A stretch of DNA of 55,422 nucleotides, taken from assembly GCA_964421085.1 (NCBI GenBank), contig CAYQVO010000022.1, positions 1-55,422 on the forward strand, given 5' to 3'. The notes below the pieces were generated by a model that made no database searches, was not told where the DNA came from, and worked only from the letters and a program-made list of their open reading frames with translations. Shown one piece after another: positions 7,585-16,791 of this stretch. The translations under genes were made by a program, and so were the position numbers. The stretch's first letter is position 1. Every line of letters starts with the position of its first letter. This DNA is from CAYQVO01 sp964421085. Its GTDB lineage: Bacteria > Bdellovibrionota_C > UBA2361 > CAYQVO01.

Positions 7585-10500
7585 ACAGCCGCCTTCAGTT
7601 TCTACTCGCGTTTGTTCTCCTTGCATCGTCAACGGCACACCCGGCCGATGAAACTGCGCCGATGACACTTCTCAGGATTACGCCCGCCGGAATCGATGTC
7701 CCGGCGGGGAGGGAGATTACCTTTCATTTCAGCGCCCCTGTGGTCCCGGCAGGCAGGATGGAGCGCGCTCCGGAGGAGATACCGTTCAATATCACTCCGG
7801 CGCCCGCATGCCAGTGGCGGTGGCTCAATACGGGAACTCTTTCGTGTCAGCTCGGCGAGAAGGAGGCGATGAAGCCGGCGACCAGGTACAGTATTAAACT
7901 GACGACGGACGCGGAAGGAACCGATGCCCGGACTCTGCTTCGCGCTTCGGAATCTTTTTTCAAATCCCAGCCGTATTCCATTTTTGAATTCAGCACCGAG
8001 CGTCCGGTTGTCACAAGCAGGGACTTTGAAGAGTGGATCACAGAAAAAAAGCCGCTCATCAACCTTGTATTCAATATTCCCGTGACCGCCACGTCGGCAG
8101 CCGAAACGATCTCCTTTACCGCCGCAGGGGGTTATTCATCCCCCGCGGAGGTCATCGATATTTCAACGCGCAACATTGCGGATCCGGGGAAAGAAGGTAT
8201 CGCCTTCATGCTGGCGCCGAAAAAAGACCTGCCGGAGGACACAGCAGTGGAACTGGTGATTCGTCCGGGACTTTCATCAAGTGCCGGCCCCCTTCCCGGG
8301 TTTCAGGATGTGACTCTTGTGTCGTTCCGCACATTTCCGAAGCCGCGATTTCTGGGGGTGCGATGCTGCAGGCCCGGCGAGGTGAAGAGCTGCCATGGGG
8401 AAAAACGTCTTATACAGCCTTCAGACACTCGAGGATCCGACGACAGTTGCGAGCCGCAGAACTGGATAAAACTGGTCTTCTCGGCGCCTGTCGGCCGGTG
8501 CGGCCTGGCGGACGCTTTACGGGCATCCCCTCCACTGAAAATGCCGAAAGACGGCGGGGAAGACTATGATTGCGATGTTCAATGGATGCGGCGCCGCGAG
8601 TACAGAAAGGGACAGGAGTTCGACGTTTACCTTCCGTACGGGCTCAAGGCGGAATCGGTGTATTCACTCAGCGCTTCCGCGGACAAGGCGCGTGACATTT
8701 TCAATCGCCCTCTTGCTGAAGATCTCAAAGTCACGTTCTCAGTGGGCCCCAGAAGCCCGAGAGTCGTTCTCGATCATGAATTTTCCATCCTCGAAAAAAG
8801 TGAGGAAACACACCTTCCCGTTGCAGTCCAGCACGTCGATTCTCTTGACCTGAAGTATTCCATCCTGACTCCGTCACAAGTGCAGAAAGACTTACAGCGC
8901 AGGATTCCGGTGGATAATCCTCCCAACCTTTCCTATTATTTCCCGCTTAAGATCCGGGATCTTCTTGAGGGAAAACCTGGCATCCTTGTCGGCTCTCTTT
9001 CTTCGACTCCAAAGGCGGCATTTGGCCGCGTACCGAAATACTTCCTGAGCGAAGTGACGCCTTTCCATGTCCACCTGAAAAAAGGGCATTTCAACACTCT
9101 TGTCTGGGTAACGGACCTTGCGACGGGAAAAGCGGTCGAAGGCGCGAATGTCAGCATTGTGAAGGAAACGATGCATGAAGTGTCCGCCGATTCCGCAGTA
9201 TTATCCTCCGGCAGAACCGACAGGGACGGCATCGCATATCTCAAGGGCGATGCGGAACTGGATCCCGGGCTCGAGGTTGAACAGTACTGGAGTCCCGAGA
9301 TCTCCGCTCAGAAGCCCGTTTTCAAAGCCTTTGTCAGGAGAGGCGATGATATCGCCATGGTTCCGGCAATCACTGAAATCAAGAAATATCCATTCGGCGT
9401 CAATGACACATATATATCGTCCGAAAGACGGCTTGAACACGGGCACTTGCGGGCCTGGGGAACGACCCCGCAGGGAATTTACAGGCTTGGCCAGACGATT
9501 CAATACAAGCTTTATGTCCGCGATCAGGATGTCCGGAGCTTCGTTCCGGCGCCGGCCCGGGGATACTCCCTCCGGGTTATAGATCCTCTGGACAAGGTCG
9601 TTCACGAAATAACCGACGCTTCCCTTTCCCGCTTCGGAGCACTTCAGGGGGAATTTACAGTCCCGAAAAACGGCGCGGTTGGATGGTACCGTTTCATGCT
9701 GTCATCGGATCTCGTCAGGGAAAAGAGCTGGGATTCGAAGAAGTCCCCCCCGCGGAGAAAGCTGGAAGCCCTTCGCGTGCTGGTGAGCGATTTCACTCCC
9801 GCAACTTTCAAGGTCACGACAGATCTGAACGGGACGATATTCAAGCCTGGAGACAAGGTGCAGGTGATCACCCAGGCTAAACTGCATTCAGGGGGGCCTT
9901 ACACCAGGGCCGGAGCCCGGATAACTGCGACAGTAATACCGGGACTCTTCGATTTCGTCGAAGAACGGGCGAGGAATTTCAAATTTTCCAGCGATATCGA
10001 CGAATCAAATTCATGGAACGAAGGGCAGGTCATTCATCAGGCGGAGGCGGAACTCGACGGGGCTGGAAAACTGGAAACGCGCTTTGATGTCCCCTCAACC
10101 GCGTTTAAGGCAGGCAAGCTGTCCGTGGAAAGCGCTGTTCAGGACGACCGCGGTAAATCCATTGCCGGCGGGACAACCGTCGACTACCGGGGCCGGGATC
10201 GGTATGTCGGGCTTCGCTTTGAGGACTGGGTGTATCCAAAGGGAAAGCCCGCAGCGGTCAAGGTCGTTGTGATAAATGACTTCGGAAAACTTACCGAAGG
10301 CGTCCCGGTCAAGGTTGTAATAGAGAGAGAAGAACTCGTTGCATCGAGGGTAAAAGGCGCAGGCAATGCGTACGAGAAGCATTTCGAGCGCAGCTGGAAG
10401 ACCATTCAGGAGTGTGACCTGACGTCTCTTGATTCCGGCGCTGTCGCATGCGGATTCACTCCGGAAAAAGCCGGTCACTACAGGGCAACGGGCTCGATCA

Positions 10501-13424
10501 AGGACACCAAGAATCAGGAAGTCGCAGCGCAGAGAGGCACATGGGTCTCGGGAAATGATCCCGTTCTCTGGTCATCAGGCGCAGGATCGCAGTCCGTCGA
10601 TATCATTGGAGACAGAGAAGAATACAAGGTCGGAGAGAAAGCCCGATTTCTCGTGAAGAATCCTTTTCCCGGCGCCGAGGCCCTTGTGACAGTCGAGCGT
10701 TACGGAATCCTGAAGAGCTGGAGTGAGACTTTTTCCACTGCGACTCACATCCTCGAGATTCCAATAGAGAAAGACTACATTCCGGGTTTCTACCTCAGCG
10801 TTGTCATAACGTCGCCGCGTGTAAAGCAGCCTATGGGAGAGGGACAGGTGGATCTCGGCAAACCGGAAACAAGAATGGGTTACCGGGAAGTGACGGTAAA
10901 GGATGTCGCAAAGGAACTCGAGATAACAGTGAAACCGGCAGATGAAACTTACAAGCCCGGTGACAAGGTGACAGTCGATCTCCAGGCAAAACCTCCATTG
11001 GAATTCGCTGTCGCGGTGCTGGACGAATCCGTGTTCGACCTGATTCAGAGCGGCCGGGATTATTTCGATCCCTGCAAAGGGTTCTACAAGCTCGATCCCC
11101 TCGATCTCGACAACTACAATATACTCGCAAGTCTCATCGGCCGGAGAAAATACGAGAAGAAAGGCGCAAATTCAGGCGGCGACGGAGGCTTCGCATTCCG
11201 CTCGCTCTTCAAGTACGTGAGCTACTGGAACCCGTCTGTAATTCCGGATTCCCGCGGTAGAGCGCGAATTGAATTCGACGCGCCCGATAATCTCACGGGC
11301 TGGCGCGTCCTCGCCCTTGCAGTCACAGAAAGCGACCGGATGGGACTCGGACAAGGGACATTCCGCGTCAACAAACCGACGGAAATTCAGCAGGCCCTTC
11401 CAAACCAGGTGAGGGAGGGAGATTCATTCGAAGCTGCATTTACTGTAATGAACAGAACGGACCGCAGTCGCAAAATATCACTCCACATGTCTGCGGCGGG
11501 TCCCATCGAGCCGGTTCAGCCGAAGACAGTGAGCTTTGACGTAAAGCCCTTTGAAAGGGCGGCTGCGAGGCTCCCTGTAAAAGCGCTTCGTGATGGAGAA
11601 ATAACCTTCTCAGCCTCTGCGGGGGATGCTTTTGATTCTGATGCCGCTCGCTTCACGATGCCTGTGCTGAAAAACATCGCGCTTGAAACGTCCGCCGCGT
11701 ACGGCTCGTCAATTGAAAATGAAATAAAGAACAAGTTCCTTTTCCCCCGGGACATGCGGCCCGATGCCGGGGCTGTCAAATTGATCCTCTCGCCCTCAAT
11801 CATCTCTTCTGTCGACGGCGCTTTCCGCTATATGAGGGATTACCCCTATACCTGCTGGGAGCAGAAATTGTCGAAAGGAGTGATGGCTGCGCATTATGCC
11901 GCCCTTAAGGAGTATCTGTCGACGGACGTTGCATGGAACGATGCCGGGAAGATAACTGCGGCGACGCTCGAAGAAGCGCAGTATCACCAGGCGCCGAACG
12001 GCGGAATGACATACTATGTTGCGAGAAACGAATATACGGATCCCTATCTCTCCTCCTATACGGCGCTTGCGTTCGCGTGGCTGAAAGAGCGGGGCCACTC
12101 CATTCCTGAAGGGGTACAGTACAAACTGCACGAGTACCTGAGAGAGATCCTCAAAAAGGACGAGCTGCCCTCGTTTTATTCTGCCGGAATGACGTCCACC
12201 ACCCGGGCTGTTGCTCTTGCCGCTCTCGCCTCATCGAAGGGGATAACCCTTGACGAGCTTCAGCGCCATGAGCCGCATGTAAAGGCCATGAGTCTTTTCG
12301 GAAAAGCTCATTTCCTGATGGCTGCGCTGAAAGTACCCGAAGGCGCCGCTCAAGTGGCGCCCGCAGTGCTGACTGATATCCTTGCCCATTCGAATGAAAC
12401 CGGGGGAAAGATAATGTTCAATGAGTCGATAGACACAGTGGACTTTGAAAGGATACTGACAACGCCCCTCAGAGATAACTGCGCTGTCCTGTCGGCCCTC
12501 ACGGCCGCCCGGGAAACGCCGGGCCTTCCCGCCCCTGTAATTCAGTCGCTGGAACATATGCCGGCAGGTCTTGTTCGCTCGATCTCTCAAACGAGAAAAA
12601 ACAGGGACCACTGGGAGAATACACAGGAGAACATGTTCTGCATGAATTCAATAGTCGACTACAGCCGGGTGTTCGAGGCGGAAGTTCCGAAAGGCGCCTG
12701 GAAGGCTCTCTTCTCGAGAGGACAGGAGGCGGCACAGCCTCTGGGAGAAGCGTCTTTTTCGAGCGTAAAAGACGCGCCTGTGGAATTGACACGGCCGGTT
12801 CAAAACGGAGATCCCGGATCCCAGGCATTAATGTCCATTTTCCGGAACGGCGCCGGCCGCATTTACTACAGCGCACAGCTTCAGTATTCGCCCCTGAAAC
12901 CTCGGACAGAGCCTGTAAACGCCGGCGTGGAACTGCGCCGCGAATACAGCGTGCGACGGAACGGAAGATGGCAGATCATTCACAGCCCGCTCAAAGTGTC
13001 GCAGGGCGAGCTTGTCCGGGTGGATCTCTACGTTTCCATTCCTTCCCGGAGGAATTTCCTCGTAGTTGACGACCCGGTGCCCGGAGCTCTCGAGACTGTC
13101 AATACAGACCTCGCCACTGCGTCAAAGGTCGATGCTGCAACGGGGATTACTTTGAGCGAAGGGGCATACTGGTACCGGCGCCTCGACTGGATTGATTACG
13201 CGTCCACCCGGTGGAGCTTTTATCACAGGGAGCTTCGGAACGATTCTGCGCGTTTTTATTCCGACTACCTTGCGCCGGGCAATTACCACCTCGCTTACAC
13301 TGCCCAGGCGATAGCAGCAGGCGAGTTCACTGCCGCGCCGTCTCACGCGGAAGAGCTGTATGATCCGGATGTCTTCGGGAAGAGTGCTGCTGCGGTGATT
13401 GAAGTGGAGAGATTGAAGAATTGA
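7575..13424 (+). CDS. Bacterial alpha-2-macroglobulin (YfhM-like protease trap)
   Basis: A 1949-residue envelope protein of the bacterial alpha-2-macroglobulin family, thought to trap foreign proteases and work with PBP1C in wall repair. The start at 7575 gives a clean cleaved signal peptide (residues 1-24, ending AHPA) and has GGAGG upstream; the longer frame from 7524 does not. There is no lipobox, unlike E. coli YfhM. After the series of macroglobulin domains comes the A2M block (YWNPSVIPDSRGRARIEFDA, about residue 1217). The thioester motif CWEQ is at residues 1427-1430, so the covalent trap is intact. The gene overlaps the next one, pbpC, the classical partner. Confidence 0.93.
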   Translation: MPRHSRLQFLLAFVLLASSTAHPADETAPMTLLRITPAGIDVPAGREITFHFSAPVVPAGRMERAPEEIPFNITPAPACQWRWLNTGTLSCQLGEKEAMKPATRYSIKLTTDAEGTDARTLLRASESFFKSQPYSIFEFSTERPVVTSRDFEEWITEKKPLINLVFNIPVTATSAAETISFTAAGGYSSPAEVIDISTRNIADPGKEGIAFMLAPKKDLPEDTAVELVIRPGLSSSAGPLPGFQDVTLVSFRTFPKPRFLGVRCCRPGEVKSCHGEKRLIQPSDTRGSDDSCEPQNWIKLVFSAPVGRCGLADALRASPPLKMPKDGGEDYDCDVQWMRRREYRKGQEFDVYLPYGLKAESVYSLSASADKARDIFNRPLAEDLKVTFSVGPRSPRVVLDHEFSILEKSEETHLPVAVQHVDSLDLKYSILTPSQVQKDLQRRIPVDNPPNLSYYFPLKIRDLLEGKPGILVGSLSSTPKAAFGRVPKYFLSEVTPFHVHLKKGHFNTLVWVTDLATGKAVEGANVSIVKETMHEVSADSAVLSSGRTDRDGIAYLKGDAELDPGLEVEQYWSPEISAQKPVFKAFVRRGDDIAMVPAITEIKKYPFGVNDTYISSERRLEHGHLRAWGTTPQGIYRLGQTIQYKLYVRDQDVRSFVPAPARGYSLRVIDPLDKVVHEITDASLSRFGALQGEFTVPKNGAVGWYRFMLSSDLVREKSWDSKKSPPRRKLEALRVLVSDFTPATFKVTTDLNGTIFKPGDKVQVITQAKLHSGGPYTRAGARITATVIPGLFDFVEERARNFKFSSDIDESNSWNEGQVIHQAEAELDGAGKLETRFDVPSTAFKAGKLSVESAVQDDRGKSIAGGTTVDYRGRDRYVGLRFEDWVYPKGKPAAVKVVVINDFGKLTEGVPVKVVIEREELVASRVKGAGNAYEKHFERSWKTIQECDLTSLDSGAVACGFTPEKAGHYRATGSIKDTKNQEVAAQRGTWVSGNDPVLWSSGAGSQSVDIIGDREEYKVGEKARFLVKNPFPGAEALVTVERYGILKSWSETFSTATHILEIPIEKDYIPGFYLSVVITSPRVKQPMGEGQVDLGKPETRMGYREVTVKDVAKELEITVKPADETYKPGDKVTVDLQAKPPLEFAVAVLDESVFDLIQSGRDYFDPCKGFYKLDPLDLDNYNILASLIGRRKYEKKGANSGGDGGFAFRSLFKYVSYWNPSVIPDSRGRARIEFDAPDNLTGWRVLALAVTESDRMGLGQGTFRVNKPTEIQQALPNQVREGDSFEAAFTVMNRTDRSRKISLHMSAAGPIEPVQPKTVSFDVKPFERAAARLPVKALRDGEITFSASAGDAFDSDAARFTMPVLKNIALETSAAYGSSIENEIKNKFLFPRDMRPDAGAVKLILSPSIISSVDGAFRYMRDYPYTCWEQKLSKGVMAAHYAALKEYLSTDVAWNDAGKITAATLEEAQYHQAPNGGMTYYVARNEYTDPYLSSYTALAFAWLKERGHSIPEGVQYKLHEYLREILKKDELPSFYSAGMTSTTRAVALAALASSKGITLDELQRHEPHVKAMSLFGKAHFLMAALKVPEGAAQVAPAVLTDILAHSNETGGKIMFNESIDTVDFERILTTPLRDNCAVLSALTAARETPGLPAPVIQSLEHMPAGLVRSISQTRKNRDHWENTQENMFCMNSIVDYSRVFEAEVPKGAWKALFSRGQEAAQPLGEASFSSVKDAPVELTRPVQNGDPGSQALMSIFRNGAGRIYYSAQLQYSPLKPRTEPVNAGVELRREYSVRRNGRWQIIHSPLKVSQGELVRVDLYVSIPSRRNFLVVDDPVPGALETVNTDLATASKVDAATGITLSEGAYWYRRLDWIDYASTRWSFYHRELRNDSARFYSDYLAPGNYHLAYTAQAIAAGEFTAAPSHAEELYDPDVFGKSAAAVIEVERLKN

Positions 13425-15643
13425 GGGGAGATATGAGGGGCGGGTTCAGCTGCAGGAAGTGCTTTGCCTGCGCTGCCGGGTTCTCTGGCGGAATTATAAT
13501 CGTTCTCCTCTGTATTTACGCGCTTCGGGCAGAGCCGTTTTCCCCGTCCCTCCTTCCGGATGACGGCATCAGGAGATACCTCTATATCGACAGATACGGT
13601 GAAAGGCTCTCGGTCACTTATGAGAACGACTTCAATTATCAGTGGCAGGTCGATCTCGAAAAAGTGCCTGAAATACTTCTCAAAGCTTTCATTGTTTCAG
13701 AAGACTCGCGATTCTTCTCTCACCCCGGGTTCGATCCACTGGCGATTGCTCATGCCTTTCTTCAGAACCTGTCAGCGCTCCGGGTTATACGGGGCGGGAG
13801 TACAATCAGCGAACAGGTCGTAAGAATTTTCAATCCGAGGGTGCGGACAGTTGTCAACAGAGGCAAAGAGATCATCGATGCGATCCGGCTCGAGCGGGAC
13901 TTCACAAAAAACGAGATTCTCCGCTTTTATCTGAACCAGGTGCCATACGCGAGAAACCGCCGGGGTATACTTCAGGCTTCGAGAGATTTTTTCGACAGAG
14001 ATCTCTCCACCCTTTCTGTAAGGGAGATGATCGCGCTTGCAGTAATTGTGCGGGCCCCCGACACCTTTCTCAAAGCCCTGGAAAAAGGCAGGACCAGGGC
14101 GATTGAAGCGCGGATTGAAAATCTGGGACGAAGACTTTTCGAGGCCGGTGTAATCGATCAAAAACAATACGGAGAGTTTCAGAGGCAGAATCCGGTTCTC
14201 AAAACGCCCCCGCCTCTGACAGAAGCAGGTCATTTTGTCAGGTTCATCGAAAGCGGGAAGAATTTTGAAACTCCGACTCCTGATGGGAGGATTTATACCT
14301 CTCTTGATGCATCTCTTCAGAAACAGATCCAGTCCCTTCTCGACTCCCGCCTCACGGATCTCGAAAAGCGCGGCGCTCGAAACGGCGCCGTGCTCGTAGT
14401 CGACAATGAGAGCGGTGAAGCGCTCGCCTGGGTGAACGGACATGCGGGCAGGAAAGGAAAGCACAGCTTTTTCGACGGAATACTCACGCCGCGCCAGCCT
14501 GGTTCCACTCTCAAGCCATTTCTTTACGCGCTTGCGCTCGAAAAAGGATGGACTCCTGCGACAGTTATCGAGGACAATCCGCTTTTTCTTCCGGTGGGAG
14601 CGGGGTTGAAGGAGTTCCGGAATTACAGCGGGAGAAATTACGGGCCTGTCAGACTGAGAGAGGCGCTTGGAAATTCCCTCAACATCCCGGCTGTTGAAAC
14701 GATCCGGTTCGTGGGCGCGGGCGTGTTTCTGTCGAAGCTGAAGGAACTCGGGTTTGCGAGCCTGCAGAAAGAGGCGGGGCAGTATGGCGACGGGCTCGCG
14801 CTTGGAAACGGAGAGGTCACTCTTTTTGAACTGGTGCAGGCTTACTCAGCGCTTGCAGGCAGAGGAGTTTTCCGGCCCATAACGCTTCAAACAGGAACGC
14901 CTGCAGGAGGCGGCGCCTTCGCCGCTTTTTCTCCTGAAATTACTTCGATAACAGGGCACATTCTTTCCGATCCGGATGCCCGGACGCTCGAGTTCGGCCC
15001 GGGATCCCTTCTCAATTTCCCGACTCAGACCGCAGTCAAGACCGGTACCTCCACTGATTACACGGATGCCTGGGCTGTCGGTTACTCAGCCCGCTATACC
15101 TGCGGCGTGTGGCTCGGGAACTTCGAACGCGAGCCGATGAACGAAGTTACCGGCGCAAACGGCGCCGCCATTCTTCTGCGCGGCGTTTTTGCGGGCCTGG
15201 AGCTGCTGAAGGAACCAAAGCCTCTGTATTTCACGCCTATGCTCGAGAAGAAGGAGATATGCAGGGCGCCTGGAGAGGACATCCATGACTGCGCCAGAAA
15301 GGACGAGTGGTTCGTGCCGGGAACCGGCGAATCTCGTGAAATCAGCCGGAGAGCATTTCAGAAACTTGTGGATGTCGAGCTTCCATCCAACGGACTGCAC
15401 CTTGCTGAAGATCCCCGCATTCCTGATTCATTCGAACGGTTTCCTTTCCGTATCAGAACCGCTTTGCCGGTGACTAATGTCGAGTGGACACTGAACGGGA
15501 AAACAATTGCTTCAACCGGCGAGGGAGTCACACATTTGAACTGGCAGCCTGTCCGCGGAAAGCACGAATTCGCGGCGGTCGTTTCCCTCAAGGGCGTTGA
15601 ATCACCTGTTAAAAGCGGGAAGGTCAGGTTTTACGTACGGTGA
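13421..15643 (+). CDS. pbpC: Penicillin-binding protein 1C (bifunctional peptidoglycan synthase)
   Basis: A 740-residue class A PBP. A single N-terminal anchor (residues 20-36) precedes the glycosyltransferase domain, with the catalytic Glu94 in FIVSEDSRFFSHPG and the GGSTISEQ motif. The transpeptidase domain has S362-T-L-K365 (PGSTLKPF), S419-L-N421 and K540-T-G-T. A PbpC-type C-terminal beta domain ends the protein. Partnered with alpha-2-macroglobulin by a TTGA overlap, it should polymerise or repair wall peptidoglycan in the periplasm. The start is ambiguous: the TTG at 13421 overlaps the upstream stop codon, while the ATG at 13433 has GGGGAG too close to be ideal. Both give the same mature domains. 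Confidence 0.93.
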   Translation: MRGDMRGGFSCRKCFACAAGFSGGIIIVLLCIYALRAEPFSPSLLPDDGIRRYLYIDRYGERLSVTYENDFNYQWQVDLEKVPEILLKAFIVSEDSRFFSHPGFDPLAIAHAFLQNLSALRVIRGGSTISEQVVRIFNPRVRTVVNRGKEIIDAIRLERDFTKNEILRFYLNQVPYARNRRGILQASRDFFDRDLSTLSVREMIALAVIVRAPDTFLKALEKGRTRAIEARIENLGRRLFEAGVIDQKQYGEFQRQNPVLKTPPPLTEAGHFVRFIESGKNFETPTPDGRIYTSLDASLQKQIQSLLDSRLTDLEKRGARNGAVLVVDNESGEALAWVNGHAGRKGKHSFFDGILTPRQPGSTLKPFLYALALEKGWTPATVIEDNPLFLPVGAGLKEFRNYSGRNYGPVRLREALGNSLNIPAVETIRFVGAGVFLSKLKELGFASLQKEAGQYGDGLALGNGEVTLFELVQAYSALAGRGVFRPITLQTGTPAGGGAFAAFSPEITSITGHILSDPDARTLEFGPGSLLNFPTQTAVKTGTSTDYTDAWAVGYSARYTCGVWLGNFEREPMNEVTGANGAAILLRGVFAGLELLKEPKPLYFTPMLEKKEICRAPGEDIHDCARKDEWFVPGTGESREISRRAFQKLVDVELPSNGLHLAEDPRIPDSFERFPFRIRTALPVTNVEWTLNGKTIASTGEGVTHLNWQPVRGKHEFAAVVSLKGVESPVKSGKVRFYVR

Positions 15644-15666
15644 TTCGTTTTTGCGAATCGCTCCGT
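15642..15666 (+). terminator. Possible weak terminator after pbpC
   Basis: A 6-bp stem GATTCG/CGAATC with a 6-base loop directly at the pbpC stop, followed by GCTCCGTTTT. The stem is short and the T tract imperfect. It lies between two converging genes. Confidence 0.3.
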
Positions 15667-15667
15667 T

Positions 15668-16576
15668 TTACTGATGCCCGAACAGATGCCTGAACGCATC
15701 TGCATATGGCCGGCCAGTGCCCCTGAGCGTCGCCATTGAAGGATTGACGCAAAGGCCGAATACCTGCGCAATCTTTGATCCAGGAGCGCCCCTGTTGTCG
15801 TTGAGCCAGTCCCGGAAAGTCTCAAAACCGTGCCTCCCCTTCGCATAGTAGTTTCCGAGCCATCGGGCCGCCCGTCGGTCAAGCCTGCGTTTTTCCAGGA
15901 GAGCTCTGAGCTGCGCCGCCCCATCGCGATGGCCTCTTTTGATTCCAACTTCGGGCCCAAGCTGAAACCATCCGATGGACTGGCCGCCGTCTGAAATGCA
16001 GTTCATCTGAAAGCCGGATTCAGCGTATGCGTAAGCCAGTACCGCTCTCAGGACAGGAAGCTCGGTGATACCATGCTGTTCCACCATGAGTCCCAGAATT
16101 TTCCTTGCCGAAGCGCGCTGGTTCGCGCTCAAAGATCCTTTGATTTCCTGCATTACCTGACCGACCACATCTTTCGGGTTCGCGCAGACATAATCCGCAA
16201 GCCCGCCCAGATCTCTTGCCACGCGGATCATCGTTTGAAGAGTCTGAGGGTCCCCGGGCAGATCCCTGTTTTTGAACCGCCCAAGAAGGTAATCGATCCA
16301 CTGATTTCGAAAGCCGGCGTCAGTCAGGCCGCACCCGGCAAGCTTTCGCTGCATTTCAGCGACCGCTTCGGGCTTTATCATGGAAGACCAGTTATCGTCG
16401 CTGCGCAGGCCGCTGACACCCATCCTGTTTATTACGTCTTCTTCCATCACCTTGAGGAATTCCGCTTTCAATCCTGGAATGCGCCGGGCTGCATCAGTTT
16501 CAGCTTCGGATGGTCGGGTTGCAGTTGCGCTGTCTAGAGAGGCTCTTGAAGGTCCATGTGAGGGGCCGGAAACCAT
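15668..16576 (-). CDS. Lysozyme-like/lytic transglycosylase-fold protein
   Basis: A 302-residue protein whose C-terminal part looks like a goose-type lysozyme/transglycosylase fold. It has the putative catalytic Glu in LAYAYAESGFQMNCISDGGQ and the following GWFQLGPEV, then NYYAKGRHGFETFRDW. The N-terminal 150 residues are helical and unrecognised. No signal peptide or lipobox is present at the predicted start, which is odd for a wall enzyme; the N-terminus is Ser/Pro/Ala-rich (GPSHGPSRASLDSATATRPS). Phage lysins and DUF-type cytosolic proteins share this layout. It is transcribed divergently from carB and converges on pbpC. Confidence in the fold is moderate, in the activity low. Confidence 0.6.
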   Translation of the reverse strand: MVSGPSHGPSRASLDSATATRPSEAETDAARRIPGLKAEFLKVMEEDVINRMGVSGLRSDDNWSSMIKPEAVAEMQRKLAGCGLTDAGFRNQWIDYLLGRFKNRDLPGDPQTLQTMIRVARDLGGLADYVCANPKDVVGQVMQEIKGSLSANQRASARKILGLMVEQHGITELPVLRAVLAYAYAESGFQMNCISDGGQSIGWFQLGPEVGIKRGHRDGAAQLRALLEKRRLDRRAARWLGNYYAKGRHGFETFRDWLNDNRGAPGSKIAQVFGLCVNPSMATLRGTGRPYADAFRHLFGHQ

Positions 16577-16791
16577 ATGAATAACCTTTTAAAAATTAAT
16601 GTGCTCTTTATGAGATATAGAGGGTTTGCCGCCGATGTTGCATATGAAAAAACATTCAGCCGCAATTCCCCTCCCTCTTCAAATTCAATTCAAAACGCGG
16701 TATATCTTCGGGGGTCCTCTGCCTCCGAAAATTTCCTGGTGAAGATGTTCGGGCTGCGGGCCTGTATTCGATTCATTGCAGGGGATGATTC

